From NCBI GenBank assembly GCA_001799195.1, contig MGSU01000290.1, positions 1-28,694 of the forward strand: a stretch of 28,694 bases of DNA, written 5' to 3'. Below are positions 7,995 through 17,174 of the stretch, one piece after another. The DNA comes from Deltaproteobacteria bacterium RIFOXYA12_FULL_61_11 (GTDB lineage: Bacteria; Bdellovibrionota_F; JAHFAK01; YA12-FULL-61-11). The notes beneath the pieces are model-generated. The model saw only the letters and a list, made by a program, of their open reading frames with translations, was not told where the DNA came from and did no database searches. Every line of letters begins with the position of its first letter. The stretch's first letter is position 1. The position numbers were made by a program, and so were the translations under genes.

Positions 7995-9242
7995 ATGGCT
8001 AGTCGTCTGTTCTGTGTCTGTGCCCTGTTGCTCGTGACCTGCGCCGTCCTGGCCCAGCAAACTCTTGACCCTACCACCGGGCGTTGTACCTGGCGAGACC
8101 CGGGTACCTCGGGGACCCTGGTCTGTCCGCCGGCCTATCCTCACTGTTCCCGTTACGAGGGGATCTGTTACGAAGTGGTCGCCGGAGCGGTCGAAGCCTG
8201 CCGTTTCGACTACACCGGCTATTATCACATCACCAGACGTTGCGTGGACTTCCAACCCACAGAACCGCCTGTCGTTACCCCCGACCCTCCGCAACCTCCG
8301 GCCCCCCAGGTCGATGCTCGGCTGCAGTGTTGGGGCGGGTTCCGGCTGACCGTGCTGGATGAACACGGGCAGGTCCTGCGCAGTGAGAATACCGAGAGTG
8401 TGTTCCTCGGGGTCGAGGAGCAACAACCTGTCCGGTACCATCTTGCCTGTGATCACCTCGAGGCTTCCGTTGACGGGCTCTATACCTTCTCCTTGGCCTA
8501 TCGTCAGAGTGCCACCCTGGTACTCGATGGAGAGACCCTGGTGGAGGAGCAGGGCGGAGTCGCCGGGGAAGACCAACGCGCGGGAGCCGAGAGGTTACTG
8601 GTCAAGGGCGGTCATAGTCTGGAACTGCTCTCGGACCAAGGCCCCGGAAGGACCACTCTCGTGCTCGGTTGGACCATGGTCGAGGAACGGCAGTGTCCAG
8701 GCCTCGAGCGTGAAGCTCCGGTTCCCTTCCTTGCCTGGGATGGGGGCGTCGTGGCGCATCGCATTCGAGCCATGCGTTTGGACAACAGCGAACTCGGCAC
8801 GATCCTGGGAGAAGAGACGGTCCAGGGCATGGAATTACGCCAGATCGCGTCCGGCGAACAGGGGCTCGCCCATGAGTACGAAGGTACCGTCACGGTGGTC
8901 GAGGCGGATCGCTACCTCTTCGAGGTCGCGGGTAGTGGGTACGTCGAGGTCGAGGTCGACGGTCGGCCGGCCTACGGACTGCATCTCCTGGCCCGCAGGG
9001 AGGTCCAGGTCCAGCAGGAAGGTATTCGGCTCGAGCCGGGGCAACATCGCATCAAGGTCGTATTCAAGCCCAAGAGCGAGTGTCTCCTCGTCGACGTCGC
9101 GGTGGTTGGTCTCGCCCCCGAAGGCGGCAGTTGTGGTGCGCTTCCCGGTTCCCCTGCCGTGATGTTCGCCCTCTTCCTCGGGTCTATGCTCTCGCTCGCT
9201 AGCTTCCGTCGGCGGAGCAGTCGTCGCTCTCACGCGGTCTGA
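7995..9242 (+). CDS. Secreted PA14-like protein with CTERM-type sorting tail
   Basis: The ATG at 7995 starts a clear signal peptide (RLFCVCALLLVTCAVLA, cleaved near residue 20); the frame is open further upstream but that part has no signal-like character. Residues 21-85 hold six cysteines (31, 44, 51, 58, 69, 83), likely disulfide-bonded, followed by a proline-rich hinge (88-106). Two beta-rich units follow: about 108-232 (GLYTFSLAYRQSATLVLDGE, like the PA14 core) and about 245-373 (ADRYLFEVAGSGYVEVEVDG). PA14 domains usually bind glycans. The C-terminus, PEGGSCG then a hydrophobic span (388-404) then FRRRSSRR, looks like a MYXO-CTERM or GlyGly-CTERM signal, implying processing and surface anchoring. 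The upstream gap 7838-7994 is A+T-rich and may hold its promoter. Confidence 0.75.
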   Translation: MASRLFCVCALLLVTCAVLAQQTLDPTTGRCTWRDPGTSGTLVCPPAYPHCSRYEGICYEVVAGAVEACRFDYTGYYHITRRCVDFQPTEPPVVTPDPPQPPAPQVDARLQCWGGFRLTVLDEHGQVLRSENTESVFLGVEEQQPVRYHLACDHLEASVDGLYTFSLAYRQSATLVLDGETLVEEQGGVAGEDQRAGAERLLVKGGHSLELLSDQGPGRTTLVLGWTMVEERQCPGLEREAPVPFLAWDGGVVAHRIRAMRLDNSELGTILGEETVQGMELRQIASGEQGLAHEYEGTVTVVEADRYLFEVAGSGYVEVEVDGRPAYGLHLLARREVQVQQEGIRLEPGQHRIKVVFKPKSECLLVDVAVVGLAPEGGSCGALPGSPAVMFALFLGSMLSLASFRRRSSRRSHAV

Positions 9243-9320
9243 TCCTATAGTATTGGACTTTTCTCCTCAGGTGCGCTACACGCTGAGAAGCCTTTGGAAG
9301 AGATACTCGAGGAGGGACCT

Positions 9321-10658
<1,338 letters not shown>

Positions 10659-10680
10659 CCCGTTTTCGGTAACGCGCAAT

Positions 10681-10740
10681 GAAGGCTTGGTGCACTTTCT
10701 GTCCAGAGCCGGGGCTTCCTCGCTGGGACTCTGAGCCTTC
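10681..10740 (+). terminator. Possible terminator structure after the subtilase
   Basis: GAAGGCT (10681-10687) pairs perfectly with AGCCTTC (10734-10740), and CAGAG (10704-10708) with the adjoining CTCTG (10729-10733), giving a long hairpin with an asymmetric bulge 23 bp after the subtilase stop. Only a weak T-run (TTTT near 10756) follows. It also separates this gene from the convergent radical SAM gene. Confidence 0.35.
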
Positions 10741-10760
10741 CTTGCACACTCAACGTTTTG

Positions 10761-12146
10761 TCAGAATTCTGCTCTTGTGAAACCCACTTGAATTCCATTC
10801 GCGTGTGCGAATTTTACAACGGTATCCAGGCGCTGCAACCTGAGTTCAAGGGTATTCCCCTCATCCGTATACCAATGTTGGTATTCTTTCCTTGAATGTT
10901 GATCCTCAGGTATCTTTATCCCAAATCGCTCAGGACATTGATCGACCTCGGACATCGGATAGATGAGAAAAGGCAGCACTACCGAAAATTTTTCAATGGA
11001 TGCTTTAGTACGCTCCAAAAAATCGAGGGTCATATCAAAGTCAGCCTGTTCCTCATTCGGAAAACCTACCATGATGTTCACTGAAACGTGAATTCCCTCT
11101 TCGTGAGCATATCGAAGATAGCCCTCGGCTGAGGTGAGATCCACGATCTTATGCATTGACCGGTGGATACGTTGGGAGCCAGTCTCAACTCCAAACCGTA
11201 GCTCATAACACCCGGATTGAGCCATTATCGCGAATAACTCCCGAGGCATACCCTTTCTTGGGATGAAATTACCGAGCCAGGTTAGTTTTATCTTGCTCTT
11301 GATGATACCCCGGCAAAGGTCAGTAAGCACCCTAGTATTTCCATTGATAGCCGAATCGTTGAACTCAAAGACATGGAAACCATGATCATAATGCATTGTA
11401 ATCTCAGAAAGAATGTTATCTACACTCCTTCCCCGGTAGGGTTTCCATATCTGGTTATCAGCACAAAAGGCGCAACTACTGACACAGCCCCTGCTAGCTA
11501 ACATGGATAGAAATCCCGCCCGATAACAATTTATGTCGAAATTGTCATAACAGGGGAATGGAATTGCATCGATATCTCCATTGATAACATCGATAACTTG
11601 TTTATTGGCGATCATTCTATTGATGAAGTTGCCGCCACTAATACTTCGTTCTTCAAGCAACGCATTGATTAGACGCGGCAGGAACATTTCTCCTTCACCT
11701 CGTACGAAGATATCAGCACAATGATCGTCAAGTATGTGCAATTCTTTTACCGAGGAGAAAAGTGGCCCCCCCATCACAACGCAGATCGATGGATTACGTT
11801 GTTTGATCAATCCTGCGAAGTAAGAGGCAAGTTTATGATTTGATCGGTTTGCTCCTATACCGATTACTCGAATGGGGGAGCCGGCAATATCACGGGCTCG
11901 TTCTTCGAGCAGGGGGCTTAAAGAAGTTTTCCACCTGCGAAAACAGTCCCCTTCAGACCAGTTGACGTCATAGTTCTGCCACATATCTTCGATCCCGAAT
12001 TCAGCGCGGCGATGATAGAGTTCGATGTTCAAATCCATAAAATGGTAATCGATTTTATTACTTTTCAGACTCCCGAGGAGATAACCCATGGCAAGATGTG
12101 GTTTTTCTATTGCGGCAGGGGGTAGGGAGATGAGTAAAAAGGACAT
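10761..12146 (-). CDS. B12-binding-type radical SAM protein
   Basis: The ATG at 12146 is preferred over a TTG six bases upstream because AGAGG lies seven bases before it. The 461-residue product starts with FLLISLPPAAIEKPHLAMGYL, the opening of cobalamin-binding (Rossmann-type) radical SAM enzymes. A GIGANRSNHKLA...VVMGGPLFS...FVRGEGE series follows (about 97-152), typical of this B12-like domain. The radical SAM core has C221-XXX-C225-XX-C228 (RGCVSSCAFC) for the [4Fe-4S] cluster, with later FEFNDSAING, FGVETGSQRIHRSMHK and NIMVGFPNEE motifs. Members methylate or rearrange unactivated carbons, or act on RiPP peptides; the substrate here is unknown. The gene is clearly richer in A+T than its neighbours, which points to acquisition by transfer. 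A small ORF lies 36 bases upstream. Confidence 0.9.
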   Translation of the reverse strand: MSFLLISLPPAAIEKPHLAMGYLLGSLKSNKIDYHFMDLNIELYHRRAEFGIEDMWQNYDVNWSEGDCFRRWKTSLSPLLEERARDIAGSPIRVIGIGANRSNHKLASYFAGLIKQRNPSICVVMGGPLFSSVKELHILDDHCADIFVRGEGEMFLPRLINALLEERSISGGNFINRMIANKQVIDVINGDIDAIPFPCYDNFDINCYRAGFLSMLASRGCVSSCAFCADNQIWKPYRGRSVDNILSEITMHYDHGFHVFEFNDSAINGNTRVLTDLCRGIIKSKIKLTWLGNFIPRKGMPRELFAIMAQSGCYELRFGVETGSQRIHRSMHKIVDLTSAEGYLRYAHEEGIHVSVNIMVGFPNEEQADFDMTLDFLERTKASIEKFSVVLPFLIYPMSEVDQCPERFGIKIPEDQHSRKEYQHWYTDEGNTLELRLQRLDTVVKFAHANGIQVGFTRAEF

Positions 12147-12182
12147 CGACAAACCTCTGATTTCCTGTATGGTCCTATTGAA

Positions 12183-12350
12183 CTAAAAAACTGGTTGAAA
12201 CACAAGATTTAGTTTGCTTCCGTCTGGGAGAATAACCCTGGTGACACAATGACCAGTCCTGGGACTACCATCGTTGAAAAATACAAAACCATAAGACTTA
12301 TCAAAAAACATCTCTTTGATTACCCCAGATTTTCCTTGAATAATGTGCAT
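12183..12350 (-). CDS. Small protein (55 aa) upstream of the radical SAM gene
   Basis: An ATG at 12350 opens a 55-codon ORF ending in TAG at 12183, 36 bases before the radical SAM start. It contains SGVIKEMFFDKSYGFVFFND, TGHCVTRVILPDGSKLNLVF and the end FQPVF. It shares the A+T-rich composition of the radical SAM gene. The GVIKEMFFDKSYGFVFF part loosely recalls the RNP1 region of cold-shock domains (KGYGFI). Its position equally allows a precursor peptide for the enzyme, with one Cys (residue 35) and a short C-terminal segment. No clear RBS precedes the ATG, which lies exactly at the composition boundary, so the true 5' end may have been cut off there. It is a real candidate but unproven. Confidence 0.4.
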   Translation of the reverse strand: MHIIQGKSGVIKEMFFDKSYGFVFFNDGSPRTGHCVTRVILPDGSKLNLVFQPVF

Positions 12351-12352
12351 GA

Positions 12353-13135
12353 TCGAAATCCGACCACGGCAAGATCCAGGGCGGTTCGAACCTGCATTTC
12401 GGCACCATCCTCGGCAGACGTTCCGTAGCTGGGGTCAAGTTCCAGGGCGATGGTGGCGGCAAGCCGCCCGAGGATCACAGCGGCTGGGTGCGCGATGTCT
12501 CGGTCGACACCATCGTTATAGAAGAGATGGAGGAAAAAGGGCTCTATTTCTACTTCTCCGAGCGGGTACACATCGGCCGCTACACCGGTCGCCATAATGG
12601 CCACGGTATCCACGCCGTGTTGCAACTTCCTCCCGAGCGGTGGCCGAACTTCAAGGATTTCTCGGACCTCTACGGTATCTCCTCGACCGAGATCGTCATC
12701 GACGAGTTCCTCTCCGAACGGGCCCAGGCCGGGGTGATTATGCTCCAGAAGGTCGCGGAGGAGGCAGATGCCCATGAGTATCCGACCGGATCCTGGTCGA
12801 TAGGCAGGCTCAGGGTAATCGACCCGGCTCCGGCTTGGATGGTATACGTGCTCGACGGTCGGCTCGACCTCGACCGGTACGAATTCCGTGCGTCGGACCC
12901 CGCCCATGTCGACGGAAGCCTCCTCGCCGCCCGTAACCCCCCCGATTCGACAAATCCTTGGTGGGAAGTCGACAACCTGTCGATTGGGGAGCTGCACAGC
13001 GACCTCGACTTCGGGGCTGAACCCGGGGCCGGCTTCTTGGTCCTCGACGTGCCGTACGGAGAGGGTACGGAGAACCACCTCAGGGTTGAACGGGCCACCA
13101 TGGCTGGCCGGGAACCCTTCACCGTGGCCTGGTGA
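12353..13135 (+). pseudogene. 5'-truncated gene, possibly of a beta-helix surface protein
   Basis: The frame is open from 12353, just after a TGA at 12350-12352, but it has no credible start; the first usable codon is a GTG at 12488 inside clearly protein-like sequence. The text upstream of that GTG (SDHGKIQGGSNLHFGTILGR, then RSVAGVKFQGDGGG) reads as genuine coding sequence, so the 5' end is missing. About 260 codons remain. Repeated short strands (VSVDTIVIEEM, EIVIDEFLSE, WSIGRLRVID, LSIGELHSDLDF, LRVERATMAG) with Gly/Asp turns suggest a right-handed parallel beta-helix. The break coincides with the edge of the A+T-rich radical SAM segment, so the insertion probably removed the promoter and N-terminus. 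The function of the parent gene is unknown. Confidence 0.55.
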
Positions 13136-13146
13136 TGAGACCCGGG

Positions 13147-13173
13147 TTCTGGAACCGAGTTCGTTCTGGAACC
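13147..13173. repeat. Short direct repeat at a convergent gene junction
   Basis: TTCTGGAACC occurs at 13147-13156 and again at 13164-13173, between two converging reading frames. The second copy can also pair with GTTCCGGA (13187-13194), giving an 8-bp stem with one G-U pair and a 14-base loop that reaches into the 3' end of the DTW gene. It may act as a shared transcription stop; the evidence is weak. Confidence 0.3.
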
Positions 13174-13183
13174 AAGCTGGACT

Positions 13184-14368
13184 TCAGTTCCGGACTTCGG
13201 GGGCGAGTGTTTCTCTCAGCCAGGTGTACATGGCCGCAGTGCACGCGAGGCGGGCGTTGGCCCTTCCTTGGAGTTTGAAATCAGTGAGTTCCAGAAGGAG
13301 CTTCTGTACCACGTGGTCGAGATGCCCTGGGGAGGTTCCGATCCTGTTCGCATACACGCTCTTGAGAGACCCGAGGGGAGCGGTCCCAGCGATACCGCTC
13401 CAACGAAAGAAGAAATCGAGATGCCGCTGTTCCCAGGCAAGTAGACTACGCCCCTCACCTGACCAGGAAATCCACTCGGGCAGGAAACTCTCTCGAGTAA
13501 CGAGAGGTGCACCGGGCTTCAAGCCTATGCGCTCCAGGTGAAAGTCCGGTAATGTGGTGAAACCTTCCTCAAAGGTCCATTCGCGAACCTCTCTACTGTC
13601 AGGTTTCCATGCCACCCACTGCACGAGGACCCCTTCTCGTTTCCCGGTGGCCTGAGAGGCTCCGGTTTTCGGCCCAAGATACTCCGGGTAAACCACAACA
13701 ACCTGAGAAGCGGGCAATCTGAGATACGGCGGCAAGCCCGAAGAGAAACGTCTTCGGGCGCGAGCATACCTTGGCTGCTGAGCCCGGGTATGGAAGTTCA
13801 ATTGCCGATCGATCATTTTTTCGAAAGAGGTAAGTAACTCCTGCAGTCTGCCGTTCTCGGGTTCCAGGGTCGAAAGTGCATAATAGACTGCCTCGAGCGA
13901 GGACTGATAGGAGATCTCGGGTTGTTTGCGAATTCGATAACGACTTGGTTGGTCAGCTTCGATACGTAAGCGGGGTAATTCCGCGAGTTGGGGATTGCTC
14001 AGAAAGAGTTTTTTTGCCTGGGACCATGTTCCATCGAGAATAATCAGGTTTTCGAGCTCAGGCCGTGCAGCGGTCAGCAGTTCTGAACCTGGACCAGGGA
14101 AGAGCAAAGCACTGTGCTCTCGGTCTAACCTGAAATCCGCGGGCAGAAGGCCTTCGTAGCAATGCACAACCCTGCAATTAGGTAGGGCGCTCTTGAGGAT
14201 ACGTACGGTTCCAATAGGATGGAAACGTTCTCTGTGGTGTTGCAAGATAAGCACTCTGGTCCTGGTCGGGACTACCGCCACCGAGGCGCAGATACACATC
14301 GAACCGGCTTTGCTGCAGCGATAGCAATAATCCCGCGCTTTGAACGGTTCGACTGTCACTGCGGCCAC
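13184..14368 (-). CDS. DTW-domain protein (TapT/YfiP-like) with long C-terminal extension
   Basis: Residues 1-195 match the DTW family (tRNA-uridine aminocarboxypropyltransferase). They include a Cys cluster C15-XX-C18...C25-X-C27, RVLILQHHRERFHPIGT (38-54), the defining D112-G-T-W115 (ILDGTWSQAKKL) and the SRYRIRKQP...SSLEA stretch. Family members use SAM to place a 3-amino-3-carboxypropyl group on uridine in tRNA (E. coli TapT, about 230 aa). This protein has 394 residues; about 195-394 form an extra, Trp/Phe-rich region I do not recognise (WVAWKPD, WTFEEGFTTLP, WISWSGEG). The start is a GTG at 14368, just after an in-frame TGA, with a GAGGCG upstream; a GTG three codons later is possible. 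A possible extended -10 (TGTGATAAT on the minus strand, 14480-14488) lies upstream. Confidence 0.85.
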   Translation of the reverse strand: MAAVTVEPFKARDYCYRCSKAGSMCICASVAVVPTRTRVLILQHHRERFHPIGTVRILKSALPNCRVVHCYEGLLPADFRLDREHSALLFPGPGSELLTAARPELENLIILDGTWSQAKKLFLSNPQLAELPRLRIEADQPSRYRIRKQPEISYQSSLEAVYYALSTLEPENGRLQELLTSFEKMIDRQLNFHTRAQQPRYARARRRFSSGLPPYLRLPASQVVVVYPEYLGPKTGASQATGKREGVLVQWVAWKPDSREVREWTFEEGFTTLPDFHLERIGLKPGAPLVTRESFLPEWISWSGEGRSLLAWEQRHLDFFFRWSGIAGTAPLGSLKSVYANRIGTSPGHLDHVVQKLLLELTDFKLQGRANARLACTAAMYTWLRETLAPEVRN

Positions 14369-14566
14369 GATGCAATCGCCTCATTCACATTCTTGCACAA
14401 GCCCATCCCCTGAAGAAGCCAATCACCATGCGTGGATTTCCCAATGCATCCTTCGCAGCGACGGGACAGCACTGGGAACATTATCACATTTAGCTCGAAC
14501 TATCGAATTTGCGAATCGGATCTACCATTGATAGAATTTGAAACCTAGCCGGATACCTTTCATTGC

Positions 14567-15811
14567 TCAATATTCAATTTGCAATCTTGGAGTGAGGTTT
14601 TTTGCTGGTGATCCAGGGGCTTGATAATTCATTCCTGCAAAATAAAATTCAACATGCGGGTGGCACCCCTCAACGGTACTGTAACCAGCAGGTAATCCCC
14701 ACCTTCCTCGAATGACAAACCCATTATTCGCAATTTCAGCACTATACCAAGCCTTTACGATATCAGTCACTTCAAAATCAAGTCCCCCAGCAAGAGGTTC
14801 CTCTGCACGAAAACACGTATATTTCGTCATACAAGCTGTCTGTTCTACGTGACCATCAACCCTGTCAGGACAAGGACATTGGAAGCAGGTTGTACACCCA
14901 CAAGGTGGTTCTATCACACGTTCAGTAGATCGAAGCGCTGGGAAATATTCCTTTTCTGGCATCAGTGCTCCTGGCTTTTCCCATTTGTTGCCTAGACCAT
15001 CATTCCACCAGTCCGCCTCCGAAGACCAGGGTTTAGCCAAAGCAAAGACATCGATGTAAGCCGGGCAGTCTTGGCCAAACTTTTCATGAAGCCAATGCCG
15101 ACAGGTATGCCCTGGATAAAACCAGAGGGTTAGTATTGCTTTCTGCACTTGGGCACCTTCGGGCAGTGCGGGGAGATCTGAAAAATGTATCAACCCCTCT
15201 TGATACGATATTGCTGGAGAGGAAACTCCATCCCAGTCGTTGTCCGTGCGCATTTTACTGTTATCACAACTTGTTTGGGTACAGGGCAGATAGGTATCAT
15301 TGACGATATTCGCCGTTTTCACCCCCTTATACTCAGCCACGCCTTTTTGAAGTACGAAAACTTTCCCGTTCAGTGGTGCAATAGTCCCCGGAGATATTGG
15401 AGTTTGGTTATCACCGGCAGGCGGTTCAGGCCCTGGCGGAGGGAGCGTGCCACCTGGTATTTCCTGGCTCGCTTCGGTAGTGGGAGCAACTGGGTCTGCC
15501 GTAGGAGAATTGTCAGCGCTCAACGAAGTGTCATCCGCGGTAGTCACGTTTTGAGGCTCACCTCGCGACCCATTCGGGAGCTGGGGTGTGCCAGGATTTT
15601 GGTCGCCATCAAGGTTTCCCGATTCTGTCTTTTCATTGGCTTGTATCTGTATCGGCGAACCGCACTGAATGCCTCCAAAAACTATTACCATGAAAATAAC
15701 TATCATCTTCAGAGGATACTTTCGTCCTCCTGTGTAGAACGTGGGTACATTGGCTTCCTTTCTACCGATCTTCTCGTCGACCACTTGACACCTTGAAGCA
15801 CATTTCCCCAT
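14567..15811 (-). CDS. DNRLRE-like surface lipoprotein or secreted protein
   Basis: A hydrophobic stretch MIVIFMVIVFGGIQCGSP starts at codon 36 (ATG 15706). Cys follows it as in a lipoprotein, but Q at -1 is unusual, so the lipobox is doubtful. The start is also unclear: AGGAGGA lies 18 bases before this ATG, and the frame is open to an ATG at 15811. A Pro/Thr/Ser-rich linker follows, then a beta-sandwich typical of DNRLRE/CBM96-like domains (VQKAILTLWFYPG, DVFALAKPWSSEADWW, FEVTDIVKAWYSAEIANNGF). Inserted in it is an unusual Cys cluster (EPPCGCTTCFQCPCPDRVDG, about 14868-14940), perhaps metal- or disulfide-bound. The gene is less G+C-rich than the core genes. The cargo or ligand is unknown. 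Confidence 0.75.
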   Translation of the reverse strand: MGKCASRCQVVDEKIGRKEANVPTFYTGGRKYPLKMIVIFMVIVFGGIQCGSPIQIQANEKTESGNLDGDQNPGTPQLPNGSRGEPQNVTTADDTSLSADNSPTADPVAPTTEASQEIPGGTLPPPGPEPPAGDNQTPISPGTIAPLNGKVFVLQKGVAEYKGVKTANIVNDTYLPCTQTSCDNSKMRTDNDWDGVSSPAISYQEGLIHFSDLPALPEGAQVQKAILTLWFYPGHTCRHWLHEKFGQDCPAYIDVFALAKPWSSEADWWNDGLGNKWEKPGALMPEKEYFPALRSTERVIEPPCGCTTCFQCPCPDRVDGHVEQTACMTKYTCFRAEEPLAGGLDFEVTDIVKAWYSAEIANNGFVIRGRWGLPAGYSTVEGCHPHVEFYFAGMNYQAPGSPAKNLTPRLQIEY

Positions 15812-16030
15812 TCGTCGGAACTATCGCACATGCAGCCACCTCTGTAAACGGGTCAGAAAGGGAAGTATGAAACACAGCTTGTATTTGGCTGGACAAGCTG
15901 GCTACGGTCTGGCGCAACTTGATCGTGACACAAGTCCAAGCGGGGGCGCTATTCTATCCCGCAGCGAAAACTGCGCCGCGATCTCCCACTGGGCCTCAAT
16001 CCCCCTGAGACGTCCTGGCGTTCGCCGAGT

Positions 16031-17131
16031 TCAATCGTGCAGACAGTTCCGGCACACCTTGCACGCCGGATCCTCGGGGTCCATGGCTCCGGAGCAGGGC
16101 GGTAATTCCCGGGGAGGAGTTGCGGGAGCGGTCGACAACGTGGGCGCGGTCGGGCGCGGTGGAGGCGAGGTGGAGGCACTCCTCGCCGGAGTGGGTTGGG
16201 GAGTGGTCGGTCGTGGAGGAGGGGACGGTGGGGAACTCGGCTGTCTCGGCGTCTCCGGCGGCGGAGTTGCCGGACGTGCCGGACGAGATGGTTCCTCGGA
16301 TCGCGGACCCTCGGAGGCATGCTGGGGAGGGGTGGGCTCGTGCGGAGGAGGTTGGCTTCCCTCGCAAGGGTCGGTCTGAGGAGTTGCGCTCGAAGGGCAG
16401 GGCATTGCGTAGCATTCCTCGATGGCTCGGATCGAACGGTCGAGGCCGAACCTGCCGAGCAAATAGCCGAGGACCTCGGTGGTGGGCGCGAGTAGAGAGG
16501 CCGCGAGGCAAACGGGTTGTTCGGGGGGGAGCAGGCCTCGGCGACGCGGTAGTGGAGCGCCGAGCTCGGCAAGGCGATGCCGGCGCTCGTTCCTGAGCCG
16601 ATCGAGGAACGGCATGGCGCGACTCAGGAGGGTGGTGAGGTGTTGGGGACCGCGGCGGTCAGCGGCTCCTTCGGCCAGGAGGACCTCTAAGCCCCGGTCG
16701 CGATAAAAGGCCCTGAGCGCTTCCGTGGTTGCTTCGTCCCGCGGCCGCAAGTGGAGGTCACAGCCCGTGCCGGTGAGGAGGACCTTTTTGATTCCCTGGC
16801 GGTGACAGAACTCTGCCAGGGAGAGATGCTGGGCCAACTCGCATCTAAGACACCAATCCGCAGGTCGTTGCCGCAGGAGACCCGACACGGCCGAGGTGAG
16901 CAGGTGACCGCGCACGTCGGCGAGTGCTTGGCCGAGTTTCAATGCATGATACTCGAATTTTCCGGGAAGCAGTCGTTCCAGGGTCCGCGAGGCTTCCCGG
17001 GAGCGCTCGGCGCCGATGACGCCGGGGACCATGTGCCCGACGAGGTAGAGACGTTCCAGGTTCTGGGCGGCGAGGATCGCGGCCAGGCGCGAAGCGGTGG
17101 CACCGGTGAACAAAAGCGCGGCGGTGGTCAT
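16031..17131 (-). CDS. Degenerate PP-loop-like protein with Pro-rich tail and C-terminal Cys motif
   Basis: The start at 17131 (MTTAALLFTGATASRL) follows an AGGAGA; the frame is open upstream into the preceding gene but without sense. Residues 1-210 resemble PP-loop tRNA-thiolation/QueC-type ATPases: a strand-loop start, C94-XX-C97 (WCLRCELAQHLSLAEFC) and the KVLLTGTG strand. In true enzymes the loop is SGGxDS; here it is FTGATAS, so ATP pyrophosphatase activity is doubtful. Residues about 250-345 are extremely rich in Pro, Ser and Thr. The end carries C346 and C357-XX-C360-XX-C363 (PACKVCRNC). It lies 43 bases after the HTH/receiver gene on the same strand, so the two probably form an operon. 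The function is unknown; a metal-binding or redox-linked partner of that regulator is a guess. Confidence 0.65.
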   Translation of the reverse strand: MTTAALLFTGATASRLAAILAAQNLERLYLVGHMVPGVIGAERSREASRTLERLLPGKFEYHALKLGQALADVRGHLLTSAVSGLLRQRPADWCLRCELAQHLSLAEFCHRQGIKKVLLTGTGCDLHLRPRDEATTEALRAFYRDRGLEVLLAEGAADRRGPQHLTTLLSRAMPFLDRLRNERRHRLAELGAPLPRRRGLLPPEQPVCLAASLLAPTTEVLGYLLGRFGLDRSIRAIEECYAMPCPSSATPQTDPCEGSQPPPHEPTPPQHASEGPRSEEPSRPARPATPPPETPRQPSSPPSPPPRPTTPQPTPARSASTSPPPRPTAPTLSTAPATPPRELPPCSGAMDPEDPACKVCRNCLHD

Positions 17132-17174
17132 GGATCGATCATCTCCTGTTGAATCTCCACTTCCGGCCTGGGAA

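Noticed and set aside
12320-13078. 252-residue minus-strand open frame
   Set aside because: Antisense to the truncated beta-helix-like gene; its end also overlaps the 55-codon ORF in a different frame and it shows no domain.
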